From the NCBI RefSeq assembly GCF_964340395.1, contig NC_135559.1, forward strand, positions 14,378,259 through 14,442,258: a stretch of DNA of 64,000 bases. The letters are read 5' to 3'. Both the position numbers and the translations under genes were made by a program. This stretch comes from Glandiceps talaboti (Eukaryota > Hemichordata > Enteropneusta > Spengelidae). Numbering within the stretch: the first letter of the stretch is position 1; each line of letters opens with the position of its first letter. The notes under the pieces are model-generated. The model saw nothing but the letters and a program-made list of their open reading frames with translations, ran no database searches and was not told where the DNA came from. This document shows, piece by piece, positions 19,701 through 26,839 of this stretch.

Positions 19701-21652
19701 TCAGGATTTATATCAGGACCAACAGATGAAGCTTTGACCTATGACCTTCAGAGTTGTGTCTGCCACTTTGGGGGTAAGGATCGAATTTGTTCCAATAATT
19801 ATGTGTGGCTCTATGTTTGTGGCTCTATTGTACAGTAAAGTTTATGTTTATGTAACGTAGACATCAATGTCGAGAGAATACATATAAATGATTGATTTAA
19901 TTCGTATTACGATTTTACATAATAATGAAAGTGTACTTCATGTACTCAATTGTAATGCAAAGTCATACGGTGAGCTTGCGTTCTCGCGAGCAGCGCCAGT
20001 CTTATGGAACAGTATACCACTTGAACTTCGTTCTTCACCAACTGTCGATAAATTCAAGAAGGACATCAAGACACATCTGTTTGCAAGAGCTTTCTCCAAC
20101 TTGTTTACATTGATCTACTATTGTTCCTGTTCATCGCCATAGATCATTAAGTCGTATTGGATTTTGGCGCTACACAAACTCTATTGATTGATACGATTGA
20201 TTGATTGATTGATTGATTGATTACATACAGAACCATATATCAAATATGTACAGTGGTTCACCATCTTTTTTTTACAGCAAATTCTTTCTATTTTGTGGCA
20301 AGCAAAATGGGTAAACTTTGACAATATAACATATAATATACTGCCAGTAACACAAGGAGAAAATCAGTGTTCATTTCCAGCATGGTTTGTCTGTTCAAAC
20401 CCACCATGCAAAGTACGCTTCTTTTGCCATTTTGTTGCAGTATCACCTACTTTCATCATCTGCTGTCCGGCAATGAACCAGAAAAGTTGAAAATTGTTTT
20501 TCATGTATTGGAAACTCTTCATTCCATTCTGTTAGAGAAATACTATATCTACTCCTCACACTATGAGGATGGTATTCACACTTCATGGCATCCTCACGGG
20601 TGGAAGTGAAGATGTTTTGTAGTGCCCTCACAGATGGAAAGTGAAAGTTTTTCATCCCATTGTTTTTACAGGGGTCAGTGGTGGCCCCCCTGTACAGTAT
20701 CCTCACTGGTGAAAGAAAAGATATTTTGAAGTGCCCTCATAGTGAACAGTGAAAGACTTTCCTCTTAGTTTAACTGAGATCAATGCAGGTCGCTATACAG
20801 CACCTTCACAGGTAGATATTTTCCAGTGCCCTCGCAGGTTAAAAGTTAATGTTTTTCTTCCTTTTGTTTTTACAGGGGTCAATGCAGGCCACTACACAGC
20901 CTTTTCAAAGAATCCCTTAACTGATCAATGGTACTACTACAATGATGAAACCAACACTAGACAAGATCCTTGTGACAGTGATAGTAGCAGTGTCTATGTA
21001 CTGTTTTACCAGAGGAAAAGTAAGTTAGCGTTAATTCTTGTTTCCACAAAGGCTCATAAATGAACACAAACTGCACTACCTGCAATATGAGTTAACCAAC
21101 ATTATAACATACACAAACCACGTTCAATAGCAGCTAGTGCAGCTTTAAAGGAAAAGTCCATTCAGGCTCATTTCTGCCCTGTATTGCGTACTGTCATGAT
21201 GCAAAACGATCAGGGTATAATACCCATATTTGTTGTTTGAACTCATTCAACTTGGCTTGTGTGTGGTATTGAATTTTTAAGAGTTTCAGTCATGTGAATT
21301 ACAAACCTTCGTAACAGATTTTTAAAAGTTTGAAAATACCAACAACCATTGCTTCAAAGTAATCTATACGTGGAATTGGTGTACTTGTATTTTTACAGGT
21401 AGCCAGTTGCCTTTCTCACTGCCCCTACAACAGCCACACCTCCCTCAAGAAGACCAAAAACAGACAAGTAGTGATATCACAGATGGAATAGCTGTGGACG
21501 AAAGCAAAGAAACCGTCATCGTGAATCACCAAGAAATCAATCAACTTCTGGAACAACTGAAGTCTACTGAACAGAATGAAACACCAGAAGTTGTAGACAG
21601 TACTCAGAAAGCACCATGTAGCAGTGAAGATGGGTTTGATTTCTACTCATAG
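4780..21652 (+). CDS. Ubiquitin-specific protease (USP4/11/15/19/32-like) with RING-like insertion, complete, 16 coding exons
   Basis: A cysteine protease that removes ubiquitin from proteins. Exons: 4780-4791, 6258-6504, 9537-9611, 10289-10551, 11086-12378, 12616-12709, 13687-13868, 14513-15271, 15779-15820, 16265-16399, 16938-17066, 17904-18133, 18691-18807, 19628-19773, 20876-21019, 21399-21652. All have GT-AG borders and compatible phases. They total 4122 nt, an uninterrupted 1373 codons plus TAG. Residues 1-117 are a disordered acidic leader. The Cys box has C129 in GNTCFMN. The Gln box is at H200-E204. An acidic linker spans about 220-600. Zinc CxxC pairs are at 633/636 and 1165/1168, with a further C-x2-C-x5-C-x2-C at 1081-1093. 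The RING-like cluster is at 947-991. The His box has H1247 in NAGHYTAF, followed by WYYYND. No DUSP domain is visible at the N-terminus. The start was chosen because ATG 4780 has A at -3 and G at +4. Assignment to one vertebrate paralogue is uncertain. Confidence 0.93.
4792..6257 (+). other. USP intron 1
   Basis: The first ~400 bp are rich in CpG and look like the downstream half of a promoter CpG cluster, with short chance open frames on both strands. The rest is AT-rich and includes a diverged MITE copy at about 5948-6215. No exon is recognised. Confidence 0.7.
5948..6215. mobile_element. Diverged MITE-like dispersed repeat, copy B
   Basis: Begins with 'caaactaagatagatac' and contains 'catgtggtaaat', 'aatcaagatagtgtgaacac' and a right end with 'gttagtttactg'. 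The block order matches the copies at 631-895 and 17563-17853. It ends just before the acceptor of USP exon 2, so the insertion reshaped the 3' end of that intron. Confidence 0.6.
6258..6504 (+). CDS. USP coding exon 2
   Basis: After acceptor ttatctgcag; donor TTTCAG|gtaatg (phase 1). Encodes residues 5-86 of the N-terminal leader, which is rich in Ser, Thr, Glu and Asn with no known fold. The long in-frame opening and consistent phases support it. Confidence 0.85.
6860..6961. repeat. Foldback (imperfect inverted repeat)
   Basis: 'atatatttatgtttgcac' plus 'aatgaatattc' at 6860-6891 is mirrored by 'gaatattcagtgtgcaaac' plus 'ataaatatat' at 6931-6961, leaving a loop of about 40 bp. It could be a tiny MITE or MITE remnant. 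Confidence 0.75.
7515..7640. repeat. TGAT/TTGA-rich simple sequence
   Basis: Imperfect runs of attgattgattg, resembling the 3' tail of the retrotransposon fragment at 20 kb. No coding part of an element is recognisable upstream. Confidence 0.6.
8493..9003. repeat. Minisatellite, units of about 82-95 bp
   Basis: Five or more higher-order units, each starting near 'acatgtaaatacccagatag' (8572, 8667, 8761, 8843, 8933). Each is itself built of short variants of 'tacccagatagata' and contains one 'agagggatac' block. Translated on the minus strand it gives long spurious Tyr/Leu/Gly-rich frames. Confidence 0.93.
9537..9611 (+). CDS. USP coding exon 3
   Basis: Acceptor ttttactattacag, donor AAAG|gtatgt; 75 nt, phase 1 in and out. 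It encodes a Pro/Glu-rich leader segment (VPECPSAMYG...). No family hallmark, but the phases and clean splice sites join exons 2 and 4 in frame. Confidence 0.7.
9612..10288 (+). other. USP intron 3 with an internal duplication
   Basis: Two copies, about 196 bp apart, of a block running from 'agggagtaatgggtagggt' (9944) to 'ctccctagcataa'. The second copy starts near 10140. It is an intronic tandem duplication with no coding content. Confidence 0.8.
10289..10551 (+). CDS. USP coding exon 4: Cys box
   Basis: Acceptor ttttcctcgcag, donor AGACAG|gtaaat. Encodes residues 112-199, beginning with the USP signature 'VCGLKNLGNTCFMNSGLQCL'; C129 is the predicted nucleophile and N124 lies in the oxyanion region. 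The tail 'FKDYRQ' runs into the Gln box of the next exon. Of all exons this shows the family most clearly. Confidence 0.96.
10575..10778. repeat. AT-rich tandem repeat, ~32-bp unit
   Basis: About six imperfect copies of 'ataacatggtaatttgcat' followed by 'attaatttacatat' in USP intron 4. The last unit grades into a longer dispersed segment (10741-10955) that recurs in intron 13. Confidence 0.85.
10741..10955 (+). repeat. Intronic repeat segment, copy 1 (intron 4)
   Basis: Shares 'tatg.atgtcttcaa.a.tg', 'acatttggaatca'-type and 'tttctcttcat.tgaaa' blocks and 'tgtcattcaaagatta.taaag' with 19010-19266 in intron 13, in the same order and orientation. Either a dispersed element or an intragenic duplication. 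Confidence 0.8.
11086..12378 (+). CDS. USP coding exon 5: Gln box and long acidic linker
   Basis: Acceptor ttattttttgcag, donor AGCACA|gtaagt; 431 codons, residues 200-630. It opens with the Gln box 'HDGQEFLALLLDSLHEEL', where the usual QQD/QHD-x-QE is read across the exon 4/5 junction. It closes with 'SWHKYLERNRSVIVDTFQGQ', the next conserved USP block. Between them lie about 380 residues rich in Ser, Glu, Asp and Lys, with a nearly pure Glu/Gly stretch around residues 519-537 (GAG/GGG repeats near 12050-12100). In USP15 the same spacer is only about 35 residues, so this is a lineage-specific expansion, probably disordered. Confidence 0.95.
12616..12709 (+). CDS. USP coding exon 6: first zinc CxxC
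   Basis: Acceptor tttatttcag, donor AAATAC|gtaagt (phase 1). 'VICSSCDHVSVTFEPF' carries C633 and C636, the first half of the fingers zinc site, followed by 'YLSVPLP', typical of the family. Confidence 0.95.
12898..13227. mobile_element. Hairpin MITE, copy 1 (intron 6)
   Basis: Nearly the whole ~330 bp is one inverted repeat. 'tgaaacaacattgactaag' at about 12982 is answered by 'cttagtcaatgttgtttca' at about 13126, and the arms continue outward through 'catggcgtc..acttgaaaaat'. The outer ends read like 'ttaaagtg..catggatgagg'. No open frame is present. Related copies lie at 45067-45386 and 47180-47344. Confidence 0.88.
13546..13580 (+). repeat. (GGGGGT)n run, potential G-quadruplex
   Basis: At least five G-runs of three to five, separated by single T, on the transcribed-sense strand of intron 6, about 105 bp upstream of exon 7. 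Confidence 0.85.
13687..13868 (+). CDS. USP coding exon 7
   Basis: Acceptor ttgaatttcag, donor GTGTTG|gtaagt. Encodes residues 662-722, including 'TLLTALIFGENVPPPNDIII' and 'NNHIARVL', which match the ubiquitin-like-fold region that follows the first zinc pair in USP4/15 ('LSGIPADKMIVTDIYNHRFHR' in USP15 as I recall it). The donor side is duplicated immediately downstream. Confidence 0.93.
13859..14143 (+). repeat. Tandem duplication spanning the exon 7 donor
   Basis: 'tagggtgttggtaagtactt' plus 'tcaactttgacct' (13859) recurs 142 bp downstream as 'tagggtgtaagttctttcaa' plus 'ctttgacctt' (14001). The similarity continues through 'aatgagatatg', 'gaccccc/aacccc' and 'gctgaaatcatgcca'. The second copy keeps a GT but has lost three bases around the original junction. 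Confidence 0.82.
14513..15271 (+). CDS. USP coding exon 8: Asp/Ser-rich insertion and first half of the RING-like cluster
   Basis: Acceptor ccccaactctag, donor CTTGAG|gtgagt; 253 codons, residues 723-975. The start, 'EDGTHLRYVN..YRMIYAFEMP', is the conserved USP strand. It is followed by about 190 residues rich in Asp, Ser, Thr and Asn with repeated motifs (GDVSTN, SDVSTN, DDVTT/DDITT). The end carries C947-x2-C950, H962, C965, C970 and C973. Confidence 0.93.
15468..15716 (-). mobile_element. Non-LTR retrotransposon 3' fragment (intron 8)
   Basis: On the minus strand the DNA reads 'FQPWNSLPDNAVNVSTINSF' then 'KSRLDRHW', the usual C-terminal tail of LINE reverse transcriptases (x-W-N-S-L-P-x(n)-F-K-x-x-L-D). 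After about 130 bp of non-coding sequence it ends in a short (GAT)n tail at about 15469-15480. It is antisense to the host gene, 5'-truncated and inactive. Confidence 0.78.
15779..15820 (+). CDS. USP coding exon 9 (42 nt)
   Basis: Acceptor ttcttcttccag, donor TGTCCC|gtaagt. Fourteen residues (976-989) lead to C988, in phase 0 on both sides. Skipping it would keep the frame but delete one cysteine of the RING-like site, so alternative splicing could switch this site. Confidence 0.85.
15911..15999. repeat. Foldback in intron 9
   Basis: 'tttcaacctatctcggtctg' plus 'acagagtattaaatccagac' is mirrored by 'gtctggatttagtactcttt' plus 'cagaccaagataagttgaaa', with a loop of about 10 bp. In the transcript this would be a stable hairpin about 40 bp long starting 90 bp after exon 9. 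Confidence 0.93.
16265..16399 (+). CDS. USP coding exon 10: end of the RING-like cluster
   Basis: Acceptor gttcatcag, donor AGAAAG|gtatgg. It starts 'VCTAEVNPAEDF', giving C991 and completing a CPVC with exon 9. 'KRVLTIPVQFRYDYEDD' follows, resuming the protease fold. Confidence 0.9.
16938..17066 (+). CDS. USP coding exon 11
   Basis: Acceptor tctcctgctccag, donor GGTCAG|gtaagc; 43 codons. 'LFGHPRMVYLANETQGETLF' resembles the 'FGxPLxV' strand that opens the second ubiquitin-like insert of USP4/15/19/32. The tail is 'IERMLPFQVPYKIVLTDGQ'. Confidence 0.9.
17067..17903 (+). other. USP intron 11
   Basis: Holds a complete inverted-end MITE (17563-17853) that stops about 50 bp before exon 12. Nothing else is recognised. 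Confidence 0.8.
17563..17853. mobile_element. MITE-like element with inverted ends, copy C
   Basis: The ends 'gtttactaagatag' (17564) and 'ctatcttagtaaac' (17839) are perfect inverted complements over 14 bp. The ~290-bp interior has no open frame and matches 631-895 and 5948-6215 in ordered blocks. A right-end remnant, 'tttatcttagtttgctag', is at about 25628. No target-site duplication could be fixed by eye. Confidence 0.82.
17904..18133 (+). CDS. USP coding exon 12: extra CxxC pair
   Basis: Acceptor cttttattgcag, donor CAGAGAG|gtaggt (phase 2). 'YLCSRCMYNIHCTGCEL' gives C1081, C1084, C1090 and C1093. The later 'LTVIWEDITQLQLEY' and 'DHESMKDLRSQDPLTIQDCF' blocks resemble USP32/USP6 at the same place. 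The 3' part of the exon is duplicated in the next intron. Confidence 0.95.
18051..18475 (+). repeat. Tandem duplication of the exon 12 3' end plus donor
   Basis: The unit of about 135-140 bp runs from 'ctgaccatgaatctatgaaa' to 'gatgcaaatttatgc' and includes the exon end and its donor. Copy 2 (about 18187-18327) has 'ctgacaatgaatccatgaaa' followed by an in-frame TGA, but still shows 'gactgttttcatgcattttc' and 'agagaggtag'. Copy 3 (to about 18425) keeps 'ggactgttttcatgcg'. A fourth partial starts at 18427. Confidence 0.93.
18691..18807 (+). CDS. USP coding exon 13: second zinc CxxC
   Basis: Acceptor tttgtcttccag, donor AAAGAG|gtaagt. 'LLDEHNPWFCPKCEQNQCAR' supplies C1165 and C1168 of the fingers zinc site. 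'TLTVWRYPDTLVVYLKR' is the strongly conserved USP block before the next exon. Confidence 0.96.
18808..19627 (+). other. USP intron 13
   Basis: Contains the second copy of the intron 4 repeat (about 19010-19266). The rest shows nothing recognisable. Confidence 0.75.
19010..19266 (+). repeat. Intronic repeat segment, copy 2 (intron 13)
   Basis: Starts with 'ttgcatgataatttacatat' variants, then 'gtatgtcttcaatattgaaa', 'acacatggacattgggatca' and 'tttctcttcatatgaaagta'. The order matches 10741-10955. Confidence 0.8.
19628..19773 (+). CDS. USP coding exon 14
   Basis: Acceptor ttctcttgacag, donor TTTGGG+G|gtaagg (phase 1). 'RFVFHELCSTKLDNKVLFPI' then 'NNFDVSGFISGP' corresponds to 'RFSYSRYMRDKLDTLVDFPI' of USP15 as I remember it. 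It ends 'CVCHFGG' just before the His box. Confidence 0.95.
19888..20222 (+). mobile_element. Non-LTR retrotransposon 3' fragment (intron 14)
   Basis: In-frame 'SYGELAFSRAAPVLWNSIPL' then 'ELRSSPTVDKFKKDIKTHLF' is the diagnostic C-terminal end of LINE-type reverse transcriptase polyproteins. It stops at about 20142. The 3' UTR 'attggattttggcgctacac' leads to a (TTGA)n tail at about 20186-20222. It is 5'-truncated, same sense as the host gene, and not a host exon. Confidence 0.9.
20586..20900 (+). repeat. Tandem duplication of the exon 15 acceptor and 5' end
   Basis: Three units of about 105-115 bp, each with 'agtgccctc.cag', 'gtgaaag.tttt.ttcc', a pyrimidine-rich stretch, and then sequence like the start of exon 15. 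Unit 1 has 'tttttacaggggtcagtggt'. Unit 2 has 'atcaatgcaggtcgctatac' plus 'agcaccttcacag', which reads INAGRYTAPS. Unit 3 is the real exon (VNAGHYTAFS). Confidence 0.92.
20876..21019 (+). CDS. USP coding exon 15: His box
   Basis: Acceptor ttttgtttttacag, donor AGGAAAA|gtaagt. 'GVNAGHYTAFSKNPLTDQWY' with H1247 as catalytic base, then 'YYNDETN'. N1264 stands where many USPs have the first Asp of 'FDD', and D1265 follows. 'YVLFYQRK' closes the protease domain, as in the rest of the family. Confidence 0.97.
21399..21652 (+). CDS. USP coding exon 16: C-terminal tail and stop
   Basis: Acceptor gtatttttacag; in frame to TAG at 21650-21652. It encodes residues 1290-1373, a Gln/Pro/Ser-rich tail with one short helix-prone stretch (EINQLLEQLKSTEQ), ending DGFDFYS. 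No domain is recognised. Confidence 0.85.
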
Positions 21653-22330
21653 ATTAGTATTGTAATCTACTAATTAGACAGTACAAGGCCTAATTTAATT
21701 TTTTTTTTGGGGGGGGGGGGGTGCATTCCAACACTGAAGGGCAGATCAGCCAAAGAATAGACAGGGTATTGTTTAAATTTGAAAAATTAAAAAGCAGTGG
21801 TATTGTACTTTTATTTTTCTCAAACACAAAATTTGCTTCTCAAAATCTGCTGTATCTGCAATATTTTGCATGCAGTGTTTGAGATGGGGGGGGGGGGGGA
21901 GTTGTTGTCTTAATATGTATATGATCTACATTACTGTCCAGTTCAAAATTCGTCTAACCAACATTTTCTCTTTGTCCACTTGTGCAAAGTGTGAATTAGT
22001 AATCTGTATTTAAACTGCAACAAAGGGTAAATTTTAAAATAATCATTTAACCTTTGACCTCAACTTACATAGCATCTGCTTTGTGCAACAGATTTGACAG
22101 TATTCAAATTGTGAACAATTCTTACATATCACACATACAGTATGTTTAAATCTTGATATTTTATTGTCTTACTATTCGTAAACAAATGCATGACACATTT
22201 TCGTTAGGATAGACCCATCTGTGCATGAATAATGATGTCCTACTAGTACTCAATACAAATTTACTGTACTGTAACACCACCTTTCCAGTAAACATTGCCC
22301 TCTAGTGGTACAATTTAGAAGCGCTGCTGT
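21653..22330 (+). other. Probable USP 3' UTR and downstream flank
   Basis: AT-rich with G homopolymers near 21709-21721 and 21885-21899. An ATTAAA at 21786-21791 is a possible variant polyadenylation signal; the first AATAAA is not until 23012. The true 3' end cannot be fixed by eye. Confidence 0.4.
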
Positions 22331-22599
22331 TCACATAAATGACAACGCTACTTAACTTCAATGATATTGCGTACTAAGTTTCCACTGGTACGTATTACCA
22401 GTGGTTTCAGAACAGGAGCAAAATACCTTGTGAATTTACATTAAAATGAATATTTTTAGAGCCGATGTCAAACATAGTTTGACCTGTGACCTGGACAGTT
22501 CTATTTTTCAGTAGGGAAGGTGATATGTGATTGATCGTTAATGGAGTATCTGATTCCGCAGTTACCCAGGGTTCTTCCCAGACTTTTAAGGAGTAGTCA

Positions 22600-23260
22600 G
22601 TTCTACCTTCTGAATCCTTGAGATCAGCCTCCAACAGGCACCACCCGGAGGGGGTTATTACATTGAGTTCCATCAGTCCGTCCGTGCATGTGTGCATTCA
22701 CCCTCATATCTCTGCCATGCACCTTCTGATTTCAACCAAACCTGGCACAAAGGTAACATGGCACAAAGATAACGTGCGACGTGAGACATGGACGTCACTT
22801 TGCCTTGCGACTAAATCAAATATGGCCGAAGGGTGGCCATATTTGTTATTAAATTTCACAATATGCATCATAAAATTTTTAGGTGTAATATGTAGTGACT
22901 CCATTCAAGTCCCTACACCTATGTTATCAAATATGAGCTGTCTTTTAAGACCTTGACCTTTGACCTTGAAAATCTGCTAGCCAGATTTTGGTTATTTTCA
23001 TAGCTTTTTTGAATAAATAATTTCAAGTGATGATATTTTAATCATGACTTGGGTTTGACCATGTGAGGCATATGCAGGTTACTTAATTTCATGATCTTGA
23101 CCTTTATAGCAAAATGGTGGCCATATTTGTGATAGAAAAGCACATTTTGCCTGTTATCTCCAAAAGTTTGATACGTATGCACACCATTCAAGTGTCTACC
23201 CTCACATCAATGGTGAGCTTTCTAGTAAGACCATGACCTTTGACCTTAATGAACATTTTC
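22600..23260. repeat. Dispersed repeat with two diverged internal units
   Basis: Two units about 282 bp apart. Each runs from 'gtggccatatttgt' (about 22833 and 23112) through 'ccattcaagt' and 'gagct' to 'gacctttgacctt'. The left part, with 'cagtccgtccgtg' and 'atttcaaccaaacctggcac', has the look of a high-copy invertebrate repeat. No transposon protein is recognised. Confidence 0.6.
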
Positions 23261-26200
23261 AGGGTGAAACGAGAGAAAGGGTTTCATTCTAGATGTACAC
23301 TTTAGACAGCTAAATATTATTGCTAATTATGCTGTAAACCCAACACTACGGACATGAACATCCCTGGAAAGTCCCAAAAAAATGTTTCCATGTTCAAATT
23401 GCCAAAATACAATACACAATACAACACACAAGTTGAGGGCGGGCTATGTCTTCAATTGAAGGCTAGTGTCGTGTAAATTTACACAAACCTAGCATTATTT
23501 TGAGGGGAGAACACTTGAGATTTAATCACTCGCACTTTGTTGCGTTGATGTTTAGTTACCCTACCTGTAGTTGGTCTGCCCTGTTTAAAAATAGAACAGT
23601 CCAGGTCACATGTCAGTTGTGTTCGACACTATTTCTGTATTTTGGGGAGAATTCAGTTTTGATCATTTCAAAATAATAAACATTGAATTACAACATTCGC
23701 ATTGCAACTAATTTCAGGAAATGATATTCAGTTAAATAGTATATTCTGACAGACAAAATGCAACTCTTTTGAAGTAAAAAAAAATGTGGTGGTGCTGTAA
23801 AACGTGAGAAAATTTAAACTTGGCCATCTCAGAACGTAGAATAATCAGGGTTAGTTAGTTTGATAATAAGAATAATGAAATAGTGTGCATGAAATTATGG
23901 GAGGTAATGTACTAATTAGCATAGATAACTAAAGAAATTGCTATTATGATCTATAGGCAGATTTACAAATACTTTTGATTTTCATTTTAAGAATGTCTTA
24001 AAAGACCACTTATGAAACATTTCGTTGTCCTCTCTATTTTTTGTCATCACTTCTGACCAGTACTCAATTTTCAGAATGATAAGTGTGAGTGTATGAGCTA
24101 TATATTGATTTATGAAAAATATGTCTAAAAAGTTAAGAAGCAATGCCATATTGTACTCGTTGCTGTTATAGTGCCCAGACAGGGCGTGAATATTGAAGTC
24201 ATGGCACCCTCTATGCCCATTAATGGAAAACTCCTTGTAACCCAATGAAGAGTAGTGAATGTGACATCATGACTCATCAGACATTAACTAAAACAATTAG
24301 GAAAAAATCAGCCTTGCTTTTCTTCCCTTTTAAAAATAAGTTATTTGGTACAGTTATGAAATATTTTACATCGTCACTTTATGTTAATAATATTAATAAT
24401 CAGAAATCTATCTAATATTGATAAGGGAGAACTGGTCGTGTAAAATTTTTGCCAAGTATTTACGTTTTTTTGTGAATGTTTAATAAACTCTTGTTGTAGA
24501 GGGGTAATTTACCATGATTGAAAAAATTTAAGGCCCTTGAAATCATCGTGAACTCTACTGAACTGTGTGTATGTATTGAATAGACATAAATTTACAAAAA
24601 AGTCAGAAAATATGTCTTTGTATGACCTCTGAAAAAAGAAAATCTGAAATACTTCTTTGTAAGGTCATGCAATTCAGTTAAACTTAAATAATTGATAATG
24701 TAATGCCAGGGTAAATGTTAAACTTCTATGAAAATGTTGTAGCCTTACGATGTTAACACTGTCTCCAGTTTATGAGACCTCTCCAACATTCCTACATAGT
24801 TCTCCCTTAGTTAGTACTTCACAAATAGAGCAATACTAAATTTCTCCCTCCTTCACTTTGAGCCAAGACAATTTATAAGAAATTTGAAACCCATTTGGGA
24901 GGGCTTGATAAATGTTACACAATTGACACACAAAAAAACCCCTGTAAATTGCAACTTAAGATTTTCGTAAGATAAAAATGTGCTACTATGATGAAATAAT
25001 CTTTTGGTATTTTGTGCCGAATTGTGCTCAGGTAAAGAAAATAGTAAGAATATGTTGATGTTGGTGAATAAAATAATGAAAGATTTACAAAATAACACTA
25101 GTGAGCTACCATTTTGAAAAATTTCTCACATATTAAGAAATAGAGTTTTAGAATAAATAACTTACTAATTTCTGGTTTCTTGGAGTCATTGACAGTATTT
25201 CTGGAAAAAAGTCACCTGTTGTTGTCTTGTTACCATAAAAAAAGACTGATCATGTGCAAACTTTGGCCATGGGTTGGGGAACAATATAACACATGACCTT
25301 TGACCTTTTGTAATTTGCATAATTGAGTTCTTAAGTTTTGTAATAAGTCACTGTGAGCATTCCTTGAACAGTTTACACTTTCCCTGTCAAATTTGAAAGT
25401 TATTATTTAGTATTTTTAGCATCACAAACAATATACAAAGATAAATGTTGTCTATTGTACCAGTCTAACTTGTTGTCTAATTTGACATTATTTGAATATT
25501 ATGTAAAGTAGATAATTTACATAATTTAATATTCAGAATTATCATCACCCATCTATGTCATTTTCTTGTCATGACAATGGCAAATCAGATATCAGAACAC
25601 AAGTACAAACATTAGTTTTAGTTCGTCTTTATCTTAGTTTGCTAGTAGCATGTTTTCCTTAGCAGTAGTAACTGTTTTATATTCTACAATGATCCAGCTC
25701 TATGCTGTGTGCTTTTCATGGTTCAGGAAAAAAGGCTGTCAAATTTTGTATTCTAAGAAGTTAACCAGCAATGGTGTATTTACATGAAAAATCTCTATTA
25801 AAAATTGAGAAAGTGTAACTGATGGCATGAGTGAATATTTTTAAGTGCTTTCGCTAAGGTTTTGGGACCCTAGTAACAGAGAGAAGAAATCCAATTAAAC
25901 TTACATAGTATCACATACCTTGTACCATGCTTATGGTTGGAGATCCTGATGAAACTCATATACATTTTATCTTCTTGACATCTGTAACAAAAACACTGCC
26001 TTTATGGTTGAAGACCAGGGAAGTGCACCTATTTCTGGTGGAGTGGAGAGTTTGATATCTGGAAGCTAAGACTAATGTGACCAGTTTGATACTTTTCTGA
26101 CATTATCAGCAATGTTTGGACATGTTTAGTTTTTTAGTTCAATGAGAATGTTCAGTAGCCATGTAACTTGTTCCGGGACAACACTGCATTTAGAGTGAGC

Positions 26201-26550
26201 TGAGAAAAGACAAGAATGAACGTCATCTATTTATCTTGTTCAGATATAAAAGTGCACTAATTGAGACTTCAATGATGTCCATGTAAGGCTGTATTGTAAA
26301 ATGATAATGTATTTTTTCCTACTTTTTAATGACATTTCCAGATCATGATTGAAATATCACAAAAAGACCAAAAAGTCACATTACAAATATTGACCCATTT
26401 GAGAGTCACAAACAAAATATACATGATATTGTGCAATGCTATTTATGTTAACTCCTATTAATGTTTTCTATATTGTGCAGTCATTAGTGACTACTTGCAA
26501 TGTAATCGACTCAAAAGTAGCCATGATATGCTTGGATATCACTTTGAAGG
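23261..26550. other. Intergenic, nothing recognised
   Basis: AT-rich sequence with no supported exon on either strand. A partial MITE right end is near 25611-25645, and a TGACCTTTGACCT motif lies at 25294-25306. Confidence 0.6.
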
Positions 26551-26554
26551 CATT

Positions 26555-26835
26555 ATACAGTTTTATTGACCCAAGAGGGGTTATTATGTGGTTAGAGATT
26601 AATATATAACAATCACTTGCAAGGAGTTAACCACTTTTATTGACTCAACAGGGGTTATTATGTAAACGTGGTTGGGATATGAATACGTCACAATCCCTTG
26701 CAAGGAGTTAACCACTTTGTTTTGACCCAAGAGGGGTTGTTACGTGGTTGGAAATTAATATGTAACAATTACATGCAAGTAATTAATCACTTTTATTGAC
26801 TTCAAAATGGTTACTTTACAGTTTATTGTCAATAA
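26555..26835. repeat. Minisatellite, ~85-bp units with TTTATTGAC core
   Basis: Three to four units, each 'cttttattgac.ca..agggg' + 'ttattatgtggtt' + 'aatatgtaacaat' + 'cttgcaaggagttaaccac'. Divergent, non-coding. Confidence 0.85.
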
Positions 26836-26839
26836 ATAC

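Noticed and set aside
19888-20142. 84-codon frame as a host gene or extra USP exon
   Set aside because: Its sequence is the C-terminal end of a LINE reverse transcriptase with a (TTGA)n tail, and the USP frame joins exons 14 and 15 without it.
20749-21063. Single 104-codon frame containing two His-box-like motifs, as one exon
   Set aside because: The upstream half is the decayed tandem copy plus intron; the acceptor at 20875 is required to join exon 14 in phase.
22407-22697. 96-codon minus-strand open frame
   Set aside because: Lies in a dispersed-repeat area; part of it ('aaaaatagaac.gtccaggtcaca') recurs near 23.59 kb, so it is repeat sequence.
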